This document shows positions 17,567 through 27,175 of a stretch of 64,000 bases of DNA, in pieces. Source of the stretch: Williamsia sterculiae. GTDB taxonomy: Bacteria > Actinomycetota > Actinomycetes > Mycobacteriales > Mycobacteriaceae. The translations under genes and the position numbers were made by a program. Position 1 is the first letter of the stretch; the number at the start of each line of letters is the position of its first letter. The notes beneath the pieces are model-generated. The model worked only from the letters and a program-made list of their open reading frames with translations. It was not told where the DNA came from and did no database searches. The stretch covers positions 118,512-182,511 of the forward strand of contig NZ_FTNT01000011.1 of the NCBI RefSeq assembly GCF_900156495.1. Reading direction: 5' to 3'.

Positions 17567-19951
17567 TTACCGACCGAACCCCGCGTTGCGCAGGGCGTCC
17601 GCCATCGAGCCGGTCGGTGCGGGTGCCGGGCGGCGGCCTTTACCGGTGGTCTGCGCGGGCTTGCCGCCGCGGCCGACGTCATCGGCGCGCTGTGGCGATC
17701 GTCCGCCCTGCCGTCGTTCGTGTTTCGGTGCGCCCGGCTTCTTCGCACCCCGTCCGACCTCGTCGTCGAGTCGCAGGGTCAGGCCGATGCGTTGGCGATC
17801 GGTGTCCACCTCGAGGACCTTGACCTTCACCACCTGGCCGGATCGCACCACCTCGTGCGGGTCGGAGACGTATTTGTCGGACATCGCCGAGACGTGCACG
17901 AGGCCGTCCTGGTGCACCCCCACGTCGACGAATGCCCCGAAGGCGGCGACGTTGGTGACGACACCCTCGAGCACCATGCCCGGCGTCAGATCGGCGACCT
18001 TCTCGACACCCGCGGCGAACGTCGCGGTGGTGAACGCCGGACGCGGGTCACGTCCGGGCTTCTCGAGTTCGGCGAGAATGTCCGTCACCGTCGGTACACC
18101 GAAGCGGTCGTCAGCGAAGTCGTTCGGCTGCAACGCGTGTAGCGAACGGGTGTCACCGATCAGTTCGGCGAGGGTGACGCCGGCGCGATCGAGGATCCTG
18201 CGGACCACCGGATAGGCCTCGGGGTGCACGCCGGACGCATCGAGCGGGTCGTCGCCGTGCGGAATGCGCAGGAACCCCGCGCACTGTTCGAAGGCCTTCG
18301 GCCCGAGCCGCGGTACTTGCAGCAGCGCCGCGCGGGTGCGGAAGGGCCCGTTCACGTCCCGGTGGGCGACGATCGACTCGGCCAGTCCGGCCGACACTCC
18401 CGACACCCGGGTCAGCAACGGTACCGATGCGGTGTTGAGGTCCACCCCGACGGCGTTCACCGCATCCTCCACCACCGCATCGAGGCTGCGGGCGAGCGTG
18501 CCGGGGTTGACGTCGTGCTGGTATTGGCCGACGCCGATCGACTTCGGGTCGATCTTCACCAGTTCCGCCAGCGGATCCTGCAGTCGCCGTGCGATGGACA
18601 CCGCGCCACGCAGCGTGACGTCGAGGTGCGGCAACTCGTGACCCGCGTACTCCGACGCCGAGTACACCGATGCGCCCGCCTCGCTGACCACTGCTGTGGC
18701 AGGCACCTGCGCGCCGGACGACCGCAGCTCGCCGAGCAGTTCGGCGGCCAGGGCGTCCGTCTCCCGCGAGGCGGTGCCGTTGCCGATGGCGATCAGGTCG
18801 ACCTGATGACGATCGACGAGTCCGGTGAGCACCTGCTTGGCCGCGGCCCATTTCTTCTGCGGCTGATGCGGGAAGATGGCGCAGGTGTCGACCACCTTGC
18901 CGGTGCCGTCGACCACGGCGACCTTCACCCCCGTCCGAAACCCCGGATCGAGGCCGAGGGTGGTCCGGGCACCTGCCGGGGCGGCGAGCAGCAGATCGTG
19001 GAGATTGCGCGCGAACACCGTCACCGCGTCGTCCTCGGCACCCCGACGCAGCCGCAAGCGGGCATCGGCCTCAGCGGCGATCATCAGTTTGATCCGCCAC
19101 GCCCATTGCACCGCCGTCCGCAGCCACGGTGTCGCAGGGGCGGTCCCGGTCAGGTTCACACCCAATGCGGCAGCGATCATCGCCTGATAGGCGTCGTCGT
19201 CGCCGGCATCGAAGGTCAGGCCCAGCACCTCCTCCTTCTCCCCGCGCAGCACCGCCAACACCCGGTGCGACGGCATGCTGCGCAACGGCTCGGTGAAGTC
19301 GAAGTAGTCGCGGAACTTCTGACCCGTCGGCGTGGCCGCGACGGCCTCCGAGCGTGGCGCGGTCCGCAACACACCCTCGGCCCAGAACTTCTCACGGACG
19401 GCGCCGACCAGATCGGCGTCCTCAGCCGCCCGCTCGATGACGATGTGGCGAGCCCCGTCCAGCGCGGCAACCGGATCGGTGACGGTCTCGGTGACGTACT
19501 CGGTGGCGACGCTCTCGGGCGTCAGCGTCGGATCGGCCAACAGTCGATCGGCCAGTGGCCCCAGTCCGGCTTCCCTGGCGATCTGCGCCTTGGTGCGGCG
19601 CTTCGGCTTGTACGGCAGGTAGATGTCCTCCACCCGCGACTTGGTGTCGGCGGCCACCAGTGCCGCGCGCAGGTCCTCGGTGAGCTTGCCCTGCTCCTCG
19701 ATCGAGGCCAGGATCGCGGACCGTCGTTCGTCGAGCTCTCGCAGATAGCGCAACCGCTCGTCGAGCAGTCGCAGCTGCGCGTCGTCGAGTCCGCCGGTCA
19801 TCTCTTTGCGATAGCGGGCGACGAACGGCACCGTCGAGCCCTCGTCCAACAGCCGCACGGTCGCGGCGACCTGATGCTCACCCACCGAGAGCTCCTCGGC
19901 GAGCCGTGCGTTGACCGATTTCCCCACTGCAGTCGAATTCACCCGCTGCAC
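17567..19951 (-). CDS. tex: Tex family RNA-binding transcription accessory protein
   Basis: Tex protein of 794 aa. Order of domains: N-terminal helical region (FVARYRKEMTGGLDDAQLRLL), YqgF-like fold (TTLGLDPGFRTGVKVAVVD), helix-hairpin-helix repeats (GVDLNTASVPLLTRVSGV), a HhH-like second region, and an S1 RNA-binding domain (EGVVTNVAAFGAFVDVGVHQDGLVHVS) near residues 650-720. The basic, proline-rich C-terminal tail is variable. Tex is linked to transcript and stress control in other bacteria. GTG at 19951 or GTG at 19942 may be the start. Divergent from the molybdoenzyme gene. Confidence 0.95.
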   Translation of the reverse strand: MQRVNSTAVGKSVNARLAEELSVGEHQVAATVRLLDEGSTVPFVARYRKEMTGGLDDAQLRLLDERLRYLRELDERRSAILASIEEQGKLTEDLRAALVAADTKSRVEDIYLPYKPKRRTKAQIAREAGLGPLADRLLADPTLTPESVATEYVTETVTDPVAALDGARHIVIERAAEDADLVGAVREKFWAEGVLRTAPRSEAVAATPTGQKFRDYFDFTEPLRSMPSHRVLAVLRGEKEEVLGLTFDAGDDDAYQAMIAAALGVNLTGTAPATPWLRTAVQWAWRIKLMIAAEADARLRLRRGAEDDAVTVFARNLHDLLLAAPAGARTTLGLDPGFRTGVKVAVVDGTGKVVDTCAIFPHQPQKKWAAAKQVLTGLVDRHQVDLIAIGNGTASRETDALAAELLGELRSSGAQVPATAVVSEAGASVYSASEYAGHELPHLDVTLRGAVSIARRLQDPLAELVKIDPKSIGVGQYQHDVNPGTLARSLDAVVEDAVNAVGVDLNTASVPLLTRVSGVSAGLAESIVAHRDVNGPFRTRAALLQVPRLGPKAFEQCAGFLRIPHGDDPLDASGVHPEAYPVVRRILDRAGVTLAELIGDTRSLHALQPNDFADDRFGVPTVTDILAELEKPGRDPRPAFTTATFAAGVEKVADLTPGMVLEGVVTNVAAFGAFVDVGVHQDGLVHVSAMSDKYVSDPHEVVRSGQVVKVKVLEVDTDRQRIGLTLRLDDEVGRGAKKPGAPKHERRQGGRSPQRADDVGRGGKPAQTTGKGRRPAPAPTGSMADALRNAGFGR

Positions 19952-20029
19952 CCTACAGACGGCGAATCGGTGGACACCGGGATTACAGTCGCAGGTGGGG
20001 TAACACGACAGTGGTAAGGACGATGCGCG

Positions 20030-22489
20030 ATGGATGAGACGACCGACTCACTGCACGGCGCGAAAGACGTGCCCCAGGACGTCCGACCCCACGACATGAC
20101 CGAACACGTCTCGCCCGCGAGCGCACCGACGCAGCCCGGGCCCGCGAGTCGTGTTCCCGGGCTGCTGCCGATCACTCCACGCCAGGGCGGGTACGGACCA
20201 GTCACCGACAAGCCGTGGTCGCAGCACGACTATCACCACCCCGCTGCCGGTTGGGGTGCCGCGATGTCCGTGGGTCACGTGCTCCTGCGCGAACACGAGC
20301 TGCTCCGCGGCAGCACCGCGATGCTGAAGATGAATCACCCGGTCAAGGGTTTCGACTGTCCCGGTTGCGCCTGGCCCGACGACCAGCACGGGCTGAAGCT
20401 CGACCTGTGCGAGAACGGGGTCAAGCACACCACCTGGGAGATGACCAAGAAGCGTGCAGGCCGCGAATTCTTCGCCCGGCACTCCGTCACGGAGCTCGCC
20501 GGCTGGACCGACTTCGACCTCGAGAACCAGGGCCGACTCACCGAGCCCATGGTGTACGACGCCGACACCGACCACTACGTGCCGATCGGCTGGGACGATG
20601 CCTTCCGACTCGTCGGCACGACCCTGCAGAACCTGCCCAGTCCCGATCTGGCGTCGTTCTACACCTCCGGGCGCCTGAGCAACGAGGCCACCTGGCTGTA
20701 CCAGCTGATGGCCCGTGAACTCGGCACCAACAACCTGCCGGACTGCTCCAACATGTGCCACGAGGCATCCGGCCGCGCCCTGAAGGCCGCCATCGGCACC
20801 GGCAAGGGCACCTGCGACCTCGAGGACTGGGATCTCGCCGACGCGATCTTCATCCTCGGTGTGAACGCATCATCCAATGCACCCCGCATGCTCACCTCGC
20901 TGGCCGAGGCCACCAAGCGCGGCGCCCAGGTCATCCACGTGAACACCTTCGTCGAGGCCGCGGAGACGCGCACCATCGTGCCGCACGACATCCTCGACAT
21001 GGCCACCTTCCGGACCACGGACACCAGCACCGGCAACGTGCAGGTCCGGCCCGGTGGCGACCTCGCGATGCTGCGCGCCATCGCCAAAGGCACCCTGGAG
21101 GCCGCGGCCGGCGACCCAACCGTGCTCGACGCGGATTTCCTGGCCGACAAGACCCACGGATTCGACGAGTACCGCAGCCTCCTCGAGGCGACGAGCTGGG
21201 ACGAGTTGGTCCGCGAATCCGGTGTCAGCCAGAAGGTGCTGCGCAAGCTCACGGACATCTACCTCAGGTCCGAGAGGACCGTCATCAGTTGGTGTCTGGG
21301 CGTCTCGCAGCACGAGCACGGTGTCGACACCGCTCGCGAGATTGTGAACCTGCTCCTGCTGCGCGGCAACATCGGCCGTCCGGGCGCCGGCCCCTCACCG
21401 GTCCGTGGCCACAGCAACGTACAAGGCAACCGCACGTGCGGCATCGACCACAACCCCAGCGACGAGTTCCTCGACAAGCTCAGCGAGGTCTGCAACATCA
21501 CCGCGCCGCGTACCCACGGGCTCGACACGGTGAAGTCGATCAAGGCGATGAACGAAGGCAAGCTCACGGTGTTCATCGGGATGGGCGGCAACTTCGTCCT
21601 GGCCGCGCCGGACACCCGGTACACCGCCCGCGGGATGCGGAAGTTGGATCTCACCGTCCAGGTGAGCACCAAACTGAATCGCAGTCACCTGGTGCACGGC
21701 AAGCAGGCGCTCATCCTGCCGTGCCTCACCCGGACCGAGAAAGACATGCAGTCCGCGGGACCGCAGGGGGTCACCGTCGAGGATGCGATGGCGATGGTGC
21801 ATCTCTCGGTGGGAAAGCGTCGTCCGGCATCGTCGGAGCTGAGGTCCGAGCCCGCCATCATCGCGGGTATGGCGCGGGCGGCCCTCCCTGACAGTCCCAC
21901 ACCGTGGGAATGGCTGGTCCGGGACTACGACCGCATCCGCGACGTGATGGCCGCGGTGCTGCCGGGCTTCGAGGGGTTCAACCATCTCATCCGCGACAAC
22001 CACCTCGGTTTCCGTATCCCCCAACCGGCTCGTGAGCGCGACTTCCGCACCGAGTCGGGTCGCGCGGAGTTCTCGCTCGCGCCGCTGCCGAAGATCATCC
22101 CCGACGATCCGGAGGTACTGGTCCTGCAGACCATGCGGTCGCACGACCAGTGGAACACCACCATCTACAGCAACAACGACCGTTACCGCGGCGTGAAGAA
22201 CCTCCGCGAGTTGATCTTCATGAACACCGACGACATGGCCGATCGCGGCATCGACGAGGGTGAGTTCGTGGACATCGCCTGCACGTCGGTGGACGGCAGC
22301 GTCCGTTCGGTCAGCCGGTACCGCGCGGTCGGGTACAACACCCCGCGTGGCAGCGCCGCCGGTTACATGCCGGAGATGAACATGCTGATGGGCCCACTGG
22401 ACTTCAGTTCACAGAGCGATCAGCCCCTGATGAAGTCGCTGCAGGTCAAGGTGACGCCGACCCGATCCGAGGTGTCACTGGACGGGTGA
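20030..22489 (+). CDS. FdhF/YdeP family molybdopterin oxidoreductase
   Basis: Large cytoplasmic molybdopterin enzyme, 819 aa, like formate dehydrogenase alpha subunits but of the YdeP branch. FDCPGCAWPDD near residue 108 has only two cysteines, fewer than a canonical 4Fe-4S site in FdhF. Mo-cofactor binding is indicated by YTSGRLSNEATWLYQLMARELGTNN, CSNMCHEASG, RGNIGRPGAGPSPVRGHSNVQGNRT, and C-terminal MRSHDQWNTTIYSNNDRYRG. Reaction unknown; YdeP is linked to acid resistance in E. coli. ATG start at 20030. Its 3' end overlaps the convergent small gene by 15 nt. Confidence 0.9.
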   Translation: MDETTDSLHGAKDVPQDVRPHDMTEHVSPASAPTQPGPASRVPGLLPITPRQGGYGPVTDKPWSQHDYHHPAAGWGAAMSVGHVLLREHELLRGSTAMLKMNHPVKGFDCPGCAWPDDQHGLKLDLCENGVKHTTWEMTKKRAGREFFARHSVTELAGWTDFDLENQGRLTEPMVYDADTDHYVPIGWDDAFRLVGTTLQNLPSPDLASFYTSGRLSNEATWLYQLMARELGTNNLPDCSNMCHEASGRALKAAIGTGKGTCDLEDWDLADAIFILGVNASSNAPRMLTSLAEATKRGAQVIHVNTFVEAAETRTIVPHDILDMATFRTTDTSTGNVQVRPGGDLAMLRAIAKGTLEAAAGDPTVLDADFLADKTHGFDEYRSLLEATSWDELVRESGVSQKVLRKLTDIYLRSERTVISWCLGVSQHEHGVDTAREIVNLLLLRGNIGRPGAGPSPVRGHSNVQGNRTCGIDHNPSDEFLDKLSEVCNITAPRTHGLDTVKSIKAMNEGKLTVFIGMGGNFVLAAPDTRYTARGMRKLDLTVQVSTKLNRSHLVHGKQALILPCLTRTEKDMQSAGPQGVTVEDAMAMVHLSVGKRRPASSELRSEPAIIAGMARAALPDSPTPWEWLVRDYDRIRDVMAAVLPGFEGFNHLIRDNHLGFRIPQPARERDFRTESGRAEFSLAPLPKIIPDDPEVLVLQTMRSHDQWNTTIYSNNDRYRGVKNLRELIFMNTDDMADRGIDEGEFVDIACTSVDGSVRSVSRYRAVGYNTPRGSAAGYMPEMNMLMGPLDFSSQSDQPLMKSLQVKVTPTRSEVSLDG

Positions 22490-22708
22490 GTCCGGTGGGG
22501 CCGCTTGATACGAGTGGCTCGCCTCGACCGCGGCCACACCCTCGATCGACCTCAGCGTCGGGGCGCATTCGGCTGGTGCGGTTCCGCAGATGATGCCCAC
22601 CTGACCGAGTACCTGGTCGACATGCATCCCGGCCTGGGCGGCGGCCGCGGCGACGCCGTCGATCTCTCCGAGCTTGTGATCGGCGACGGTCAGCGTGAAC
22701 TGCGGCAT
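22475..22708 (-). CDS. Small protein paired with a subtilase
   Basis: 77-aa protein. Its strand-helix pattern (QFTLTVADHKLGEIDGVAAAAAQAGMHVDQVL, then VGIICGT, then LRSIEGVAAVEAS) resembles a ferredoxin-like fold as in subtilisin propeptides and I9 inhibitors (inference from pattern only). It ends PPDSPVQ. It lies 62 nt downstream of the S8 peptidase on the same strand, which suggests a role as inhibitor or folding partner. Ribosome site weak. The stop overlaps the end of the FdhF-like gene by 15 nt. Confidence 0.75.
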   Translation of the reverse strand: MPQFTLTVADHKLGEIDGVAAAAAQAGMHVDQVLGQVGIICGTAPAECAPTLRSIEGVAAVEASHSYQAAPPDSPVQ

Positions 22709-22770
22709 GGCGTCAGGGTACGCCGCGGTCTCTCAGGTGGCGACGGAACCGCAGGTCACGGGATCAGAGG

Positions 22771-24015
22771 TCACGGAGCCAGGCACAACCCGCTACCCAC
22801 ATCCTGCGAGGTCGCGCCGAGTCGTCGGGCGTGCTGGGTGAGCAGCGTCCACAGGTCGCGACCGGTTGCGCCGGACTGTTGATGCCAGAGCGCAGCGAGA
22901 CCCGCCACGTGCGGGGTGGCCATGCTGGTACCGCTGATGGTGTTGTACATCTGCGGCAGCAACCAGGACGAGTAGACGTCGACCCCGGGTGCGGCGACGT
23001 CGATCTGGCCGCCTTCCACCGTCGTTCCCGCTGCCGAGAAGGGCGCCACCTGTAGGTCGTGGTCGACGGCGGCGACGGCCATGATGGACGGGCTGTTCGC
23101 TGGGACGCCGACGAAGCCGGGGTCGTCGGGCCGCTTGGCGTTGTTGCCCGCCGCGGCGACGATGAGGGTTCCCGCGGCGAGCGCGCGGGAACCGACCCGC
23201 TCGTAGGCTGCGGACGGTTCGCGAACGTTGGCGCCGAGTGACATCGACACCACCTGGCAGCCGGAGGCGAGGGCCCAGTTGATCCCGGCCAGGATGCCTG
23301 CGTCCGAGCCGGATCCGTTGTTGCCCAGCACTTTGCCGACATGGATGTCGACGTCGGGCGCCACCCCGTAGCGGCGGGAACCCGCTGGTGCGGCGGGTCC
23401 GGTGATGGTGCCGACGCAGTGGGTACCGTGTCCCTGCCCGTCGGCGGGTTCCTCACCGGCGACGAAGGATTGTGAGGTGATGGTGCGTCCGGCGAAGTCG
23501 GGATGGTCGAACGTGAACCCGGTGTCGAGGACAGCGACCTTGCTTCCCGCTCCCGTGACCGTGGTGCGGTCGACACCGACGGCCTGCAGCCCCCAGGTGT
23601 AGGCGTCGGTGTCGGAGTACGACTGCAGCGCGCGCGTGGCGTCACCCTCCGAGGTTAGGCGTGCGGACAGGTCGGTGACCCCATCTCGGTAGCCGCGCAC
23701 GTAGTCGGGTGAACCGTCGGCACCGCGGGCGTACAGGATGAGTTCTGGTTCCACCGCGACGATCCGCCTGCCGACATCGGCGCGCAGCGCGGCGGTCTGA
23801 TCTGCATCGGCTGCCACCACGGCGACACCCAGTTCGGCGTAGACGGTGGCCTCGGCGGACGCCACGTCGGCCATGTCGACGGCCTGCTCGGAGAAGTCGG
23901 TGGTACTGGCCACACGGGTGATCCCGGCGATCTGCCGGAGGTCCGCGACCGCATCGGTTCCCTGTGGACCACCGAGCACCACGATCATCCGACCTGTCGT
24001 CTGCCTGTCGCTCAT
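22771..24015 (-). CDS. S8 family subtilisin-like serine peptidase
   Basis: Subtilase of 414 aa. Catalytic Asp164 (VAVLDTGF), His196 (GHGTHC), Ser364 (SGTSMATPH) and the oxyanion Asn291 (AAGNN) are all present, so the enzyme should be active. Residues 1-140 form a propeptide-like region. No signal peptide or membrane segment is visible, so it may act in the cytoplasm or leave by another route. ATG at 24015 has GGAG 5 nt upstream; an upstream in-frame start at 24048 is less likely. The 77-aa gene follows. Confidence 0.93.
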   Translation of the reverse strand: MSDRQTTGRMIVVLGGPQGTDAVADLRQIAGITRVASTTDFSEQAVDMADVASAEATVYAELGVAVVAADADQTAALRADVGRRIVAVEPELILYARGADGSPDYVRGYRDGVTDLSARLTSEGDATRALQSYSDTDAYTWGLQAVGVDRTTVTGAGSKVAVLDTGFTFDHPDFAGRTITSQSFVAGEEPADGQGHGTHCVGTITGPAAPAGSRRYGVAPDVDIHVGKVLGNNGSGSDAGILAGINWALASGCQVVSMSLGANVREPSAAYERVGSRALAAGTLIVAAAGNNAKRPDDPGFVGVPANSPSIMAVAAVDHDLQVAPFSAAGTTVEGGQIDVAAPGVDVYSSWLLPQMYNTISGTSMATPHVAGLAALWHQQSGATGRDLWTLLTQHARRLGATSQDVGSGLCLAP

Positions 24016-24192
24016 GGGGTCTCCTGTTCGTCGATGTGGGGATGCCACTGCTGGTGGATCCGTACCGCTCGTCGCCGCCCGGGTCGGTTCGCTTCTCCTG
24101 CGGACACCTCGACCTTAGGCGCGGGCCCCGACACCGCACCGCACATCAGGGGTCACGTGGGGCGGTCGCCGACGACGGGGTACACAGAGGAC

Positions 24193-25011
24193 ATGCCGGA
24201 ACTGCCCGAGGTCGAGAATGCCCGCCAGGTGATCGAGAAGGCATTGGACCGCGACATCGTCGACGTCGACGACCGTGACGAATTCGAATGCCGTCCGCAT
24301 CGACCGGGCGAGATCGCCGACGCCTTGATGGGTGGCCGATTGGTGGCGGCGCATCGTCAGGGCAAAGCCATGTGGTGCGAGGTGCGCAACGCCGATGGGT
24401 CGGCGGGCCCGACGCTCGGCGTGCATCTGGGAATGGGTGGTCGGGTGATCGTGACCGGGCCCGAGGGCGAGAGCGGATCGCGCTACGCGGGCGGCGATCC
24501 GCACGTTGGTGAACGACCCACCGACAAGCCGGAGTGGACCCGGTTCTCGATCACCTTCGACGACGGCGGCATGCTGCGGTTGTTCGACAAACGACGCCTC
24601 GGTCGGGTGCGGTTGGAGCCCGACATCGACGCGTTGGGCCCGGATGCGGGTGAGGTGACTCGCGAGCAGTTCCGCGACCTGGTCGGTGCCAGTACCGCCC
24701 CGATCAAGGCGCGACTGCTGGATCAGGGAGCGATCTCCGGCATCGGCAACCTCCTGGCCGATGAAGTGCTGTGGGAGACTGCGCTGTCACCGTCCCGGCC
24801 GGCGAAGACCCTCTCCACCGACGAGATCGACGACCTGCGGCGGGTGTTGAGGCGCAGTATCCGGTCGGCGATCCGCAAGGGCGGTGTACACACCGGGGAG
24901 ATCATCCCGTTCCGCCACGCCGACGCGTCGTGCCCGCGCTGCGGCGCGCCGATGAAGCGCGGGACGGTGGGCGGTCGGACCACGTGGTTCTGTTCACGCG
25001 AGCAGGGCTGA
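24193..25011 (+). CDS. Fpg/Nei family DNA glycosylase
   Basis: Base-excision repair glycosylase/AP lyase, 272 aa. MPELPEVE supplies catalytic Pro2 and Glu3; the H2TH motif is IKARLLDQGAISGIGNLLADEVLW. The zinc finger has Cys247, Cys250 and Cys267, but the fourth position of the CxxC-x16-CxxC pattern is Glu270 (FCSREQG), so zinc binding may be altered. Fpg and Nei cannot be told apart with certainty. ATG at 24193, with AGAGG close upstream. Convergent with the lipase gene. Confidence 0.92.
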   Translation: MPELPEVENARQVIEKALDRDIVDVDDRDEFECRPHRPGEIADALMGGRLVAAHRQGKAMWCEVRNADGSAGPTLGVHLGMGGRVIVTGPEGESGSRYAGGDPHVGERPTDKPEWTRFSITFDDGGMLRLFDKRRLGRVRLEPDIDALGPDAGEVTREQFRDLVGASTAPIKARLLDQGAISGIGNLLADEVLWETALSPSRPAKTLSTDEIDDLRRVLRRSIRSAIRKGGVHTGEIIPFRHADASCPRCGAPMKRGTVGGRTTWFCSREQG

Positions 25012-25063
25012 CTCGTCACGCTCGTCACCGGCCGACAACCGGACGGCGGTCGCGGGTCGCCTC

Positions 25064-25936
25064 TCAGTCCACGATCAGGCGCTCACCGAACCAGGTGATC
25101 AGCTCACCGATCACCTCGTCCCGATTCAGCTCGTTCACGATCTCGTGCCGCGCCTCCGGATAGACGCGTGTGGTCAGGTCCTCGACACCTGCCGACCGCA
25201 ATCGCTCGACCAGCGGGTTGAACAGCGCCAGAGCACCATTCACCGGGTCGGACTCCCCCACGGCCAGGTAGATCGGCAGGTCGTGACGAATGCCGGCGAC
25301 CCGCTCGGGGTCGGCCAGTGCACGTGCACCCACGAACATCTCCCGTGCTCCGTCGGGATCGATCCCGAATCCGGTGAGGGGATCGTCGACGTAGGCGTCC
25401 ACCTGAGCCTCGTCGCGGCTGAGCCAGTCGAAGTCGGTGCGCGGCGGCTGGAACGGAGCGTTGAACATCGCGAGGTCGAGCGGACCGCTCAGGTCGAGTA
25501 CGGGTTCCAGGATGTCGATGGAAGCCGTGCCGCTGAGGGCGACGGCGTCGAAGTCCGCGCTGTGGTCGAGTAGCGCTTGTTGGGCGGCGAACGACCCCAT
25601 GCTGTGCGCGAACAGACCGTTGCGCAGTCCGGGGTGGTTCTGGCGGATGAACCGGGCGAACTCGCTGATGTCGTCGACGAGGTGGCGCCACCCGTCCCCG
25701 CCGACGGCTCCCAGCTCAGCGGAGCCGGTACTGGCCCCATGGGCACGCTGGTCGTAGCCGTAGACCACGAACCCGGCGTCGTTGAGGGCTGCGGCCACAT
25801 GCTCGTAGCGCAGGACGTGCTCCCCCATGCCGTGCACGATCTGCACCGCGGCTCGTGCTGCCGCGCTCGGATCCCACCGGTACGCGGCCAACGTGGTGCC
25901 GGTGGAGTCGGTGAACTCGAAGGTGTCAGAAGGCAT
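25064..25936 (-). CDS. Alpha/beta hydrolase, monoacylglycerol lipase-like
   Basis: Serine hydrolase of 290 aa resembling monoglyceride lipases and lysophospholipases. Oxyanion motif is IVHGMGEH, the nucleophile elbow is FAHSMGSFAA, the acid is in AVGESDPVNG, and the histidine in PEARHEIVNE. YGYDQRAHGAS is typical of the MGL group. ATG at 25936 has GAGG 7 nt upstream; a longer in-frame start at 26020 is not supported. Single gene. Confidence 0.9.
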   Translation of the reverse strand: MPSDTFEFTDSTGTTLAAYRWDPSAAARAAVQIVHGMGEHVLRYEHVAAALNDAGFVVYGYDQRAHGASTGSAELGAVGGDGWRHLVDDISEFARFIRQNHPGLRNGLFAHSMGSFAAQQALLDHSADFDAVALSGTASIDILEPVLDLSGPLDLAMFNAPFQPPRTDFDWLSRDEAQVDAYVDDPLTGFGIDPDGAREMFVGARALADPERVAGIRHDLPIYLAVGESDPVNGALALFNPLVERLRSAGVEDLTTRVYPEARHEIVNELNRDEVIGELITWFGERLIVD

Positions 25937-26068
25937 GGTCCAACCTCGGGTCGACGAAAGATCTCGGGTGGACACTATCGCCGGGATCAGGTCTCGACAG
26001 GTGATTCGTCGTAGTGGCACGAGGACGGTGGTGTGACCGTGCGCGTTGGACTGACACGGCCACCGGCC

Positions 26069-26962
26069 TCACTTCCCCTCGGGCTCGCGCTCCAGTCGGT
26101 AATGCAGCCGCAACGCTCGCGCCGGACCGACGTGCAGCGAGTGATCGGTTCGCAACACGCCCTCGTCGTCGACGTAGACCCGGAAGCGCTCACGCAATGG
26201 GACCTGTGCCGCGTACCACTGTCCGCCCAGGAGCACCGACACGTACGCACCGTCCTCGCCGAAATGATGCGATCGCGACTCCAGCGTCAACGAGCCGTCC
26301 TGATTCACCCGCGGGCGCAGGTAAACGTCGACGTGACCCATCTCCAACGGAAACGACACCGCCACATGAGGTTGACGGTCCACCGGAAGTGTGGCCGGCC
26401 GGTAGAAGCCGCTGTACACCGCAGATCCGTCGATGCGCAGCGTGCGCAGCCATGCGGCACCTCTCCGCACACCGGTGTCGTCGGTGACCACATGGACTTC
26501 GCTGGACATCCCACGACTCACCGAGAGCGGCGACGTGGGCAGGGCGAGTTGCCGCACACGGCGGCCGAACAATGCCGACACCGCGAACCCGCCGGGCGCG
26601 AGCAGCGGATTCCACTGCGCCCAGACCTCCATTCGCCAGCGCGCGGTGTGCTCGTAGAAGTCACGCACCTGTGGTTGCAGGCGGGCGGCATCGAATGGCG
26701 GTCCGTCGAGGCGGGACATGTCGTCGAAGAGGCCATCGTCCGGAGACGACGACCGCACCAATCCTTGCGCGTTCAGATCGTCCAACCACGCGTCGCCGAC
26801 GGTGTGACGTCGGTTGTACGGGGCACGCAGAAAATCGGACTCGGTCGCGTCCATATCCACCGGACGACCCCAGACACGCCACCAGAGCCGCGATGGCAGG
26901 TCGAGCGTATGCAGGACGCGGTCCGACGCAGATGGCGCTGGTGGTTCGGGCGCTCTCGCCAC
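26069..26962 (-). CDS. Conserved hypothetical protein
   Basis: 297-aa protein not assigned to a known family. No signal peptide, membrane segment or nucleotide-binding motif is seen. The C-terminal 180 residues look strand-rich (VHVVTDDTGVRRGAAWLRTL, HVAVSFPLEMGHVDVYLRP), as in a beta-sandwich enzyme. Arginine and tryptophan are frequent. GTG at 26962 has AGAGGGG 5 nt upstream, which supports the start. It is preceded and followed by short gaps; no operon partner is evident. Confidence 0.75.
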   Translation of the reverse strand: MARAPEPPAPSASDRVLHTLDLPSRLWWRVWGRPVDMDATESDFLRAPYNRRHTVGDAWLDDLNAQGLVRSSSPDDGLFDDMSRLDGPPFDAARLQPQVRDFYEHTARWRMEVWAQWNPLLAPGGFAVSALFGRRVRQLALPTSPLSVSRGMSSEVHVVTDDTGVRRGAAWLRTLRIDGSAVYSGFYRPATLPVDRQPHVAVSFPLEMGHVDVYLRPRVNQDGSLTLESRSHHFGEDGAYVSVLLGGQWYAAQVPLRERFRVYVDDEGVLRTDHSLHVGPARALRLHYRLEREPEGK

Positions 26963-27159
26963 GTTGTCCCCTCTTCCCGATGCGGTTCAGCGTAACGAGT
27001 TCTCGGTGGACCGTCCGACGATTGAGCGCGTCCCCGAGTGACAACGACACACGTGTGATCCCGACGGCAAGCGATGGGCGGGAATGATGTTGCAGTCGGG
27101 GTTATCTCATTCGAACGGTGACAAGTATCGATGGCATGATCATGCGTTACTCGGTACGA

Positions 27160-27175
27160 TCGAACACATGTTCCC
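27160..27175 (+). promoter_or_regulatory. LexA (SOS) box over a start codon
   Basis: TCGAACACATGTTCCC matches the mycobacterial SOS box TCGAAC-N4-GTTCGA in 10 of 12 fixed positions. It covers the ATG at 27168 of the DUF222/HNH gene. A -10-like TACGAT ends at 27160, so transcription would begin in the box and the message would be leaderless. Several REP13E12-type genes in M. tuberculosis are known LexA targets. Confidence 0.65.

Noticed and set aside
18224..20017. 597-residue plus-strand frame opposite tex
   Set aside because: Tex motifs and codon bias are on the other strand; the frame is a GC-driven artefact.
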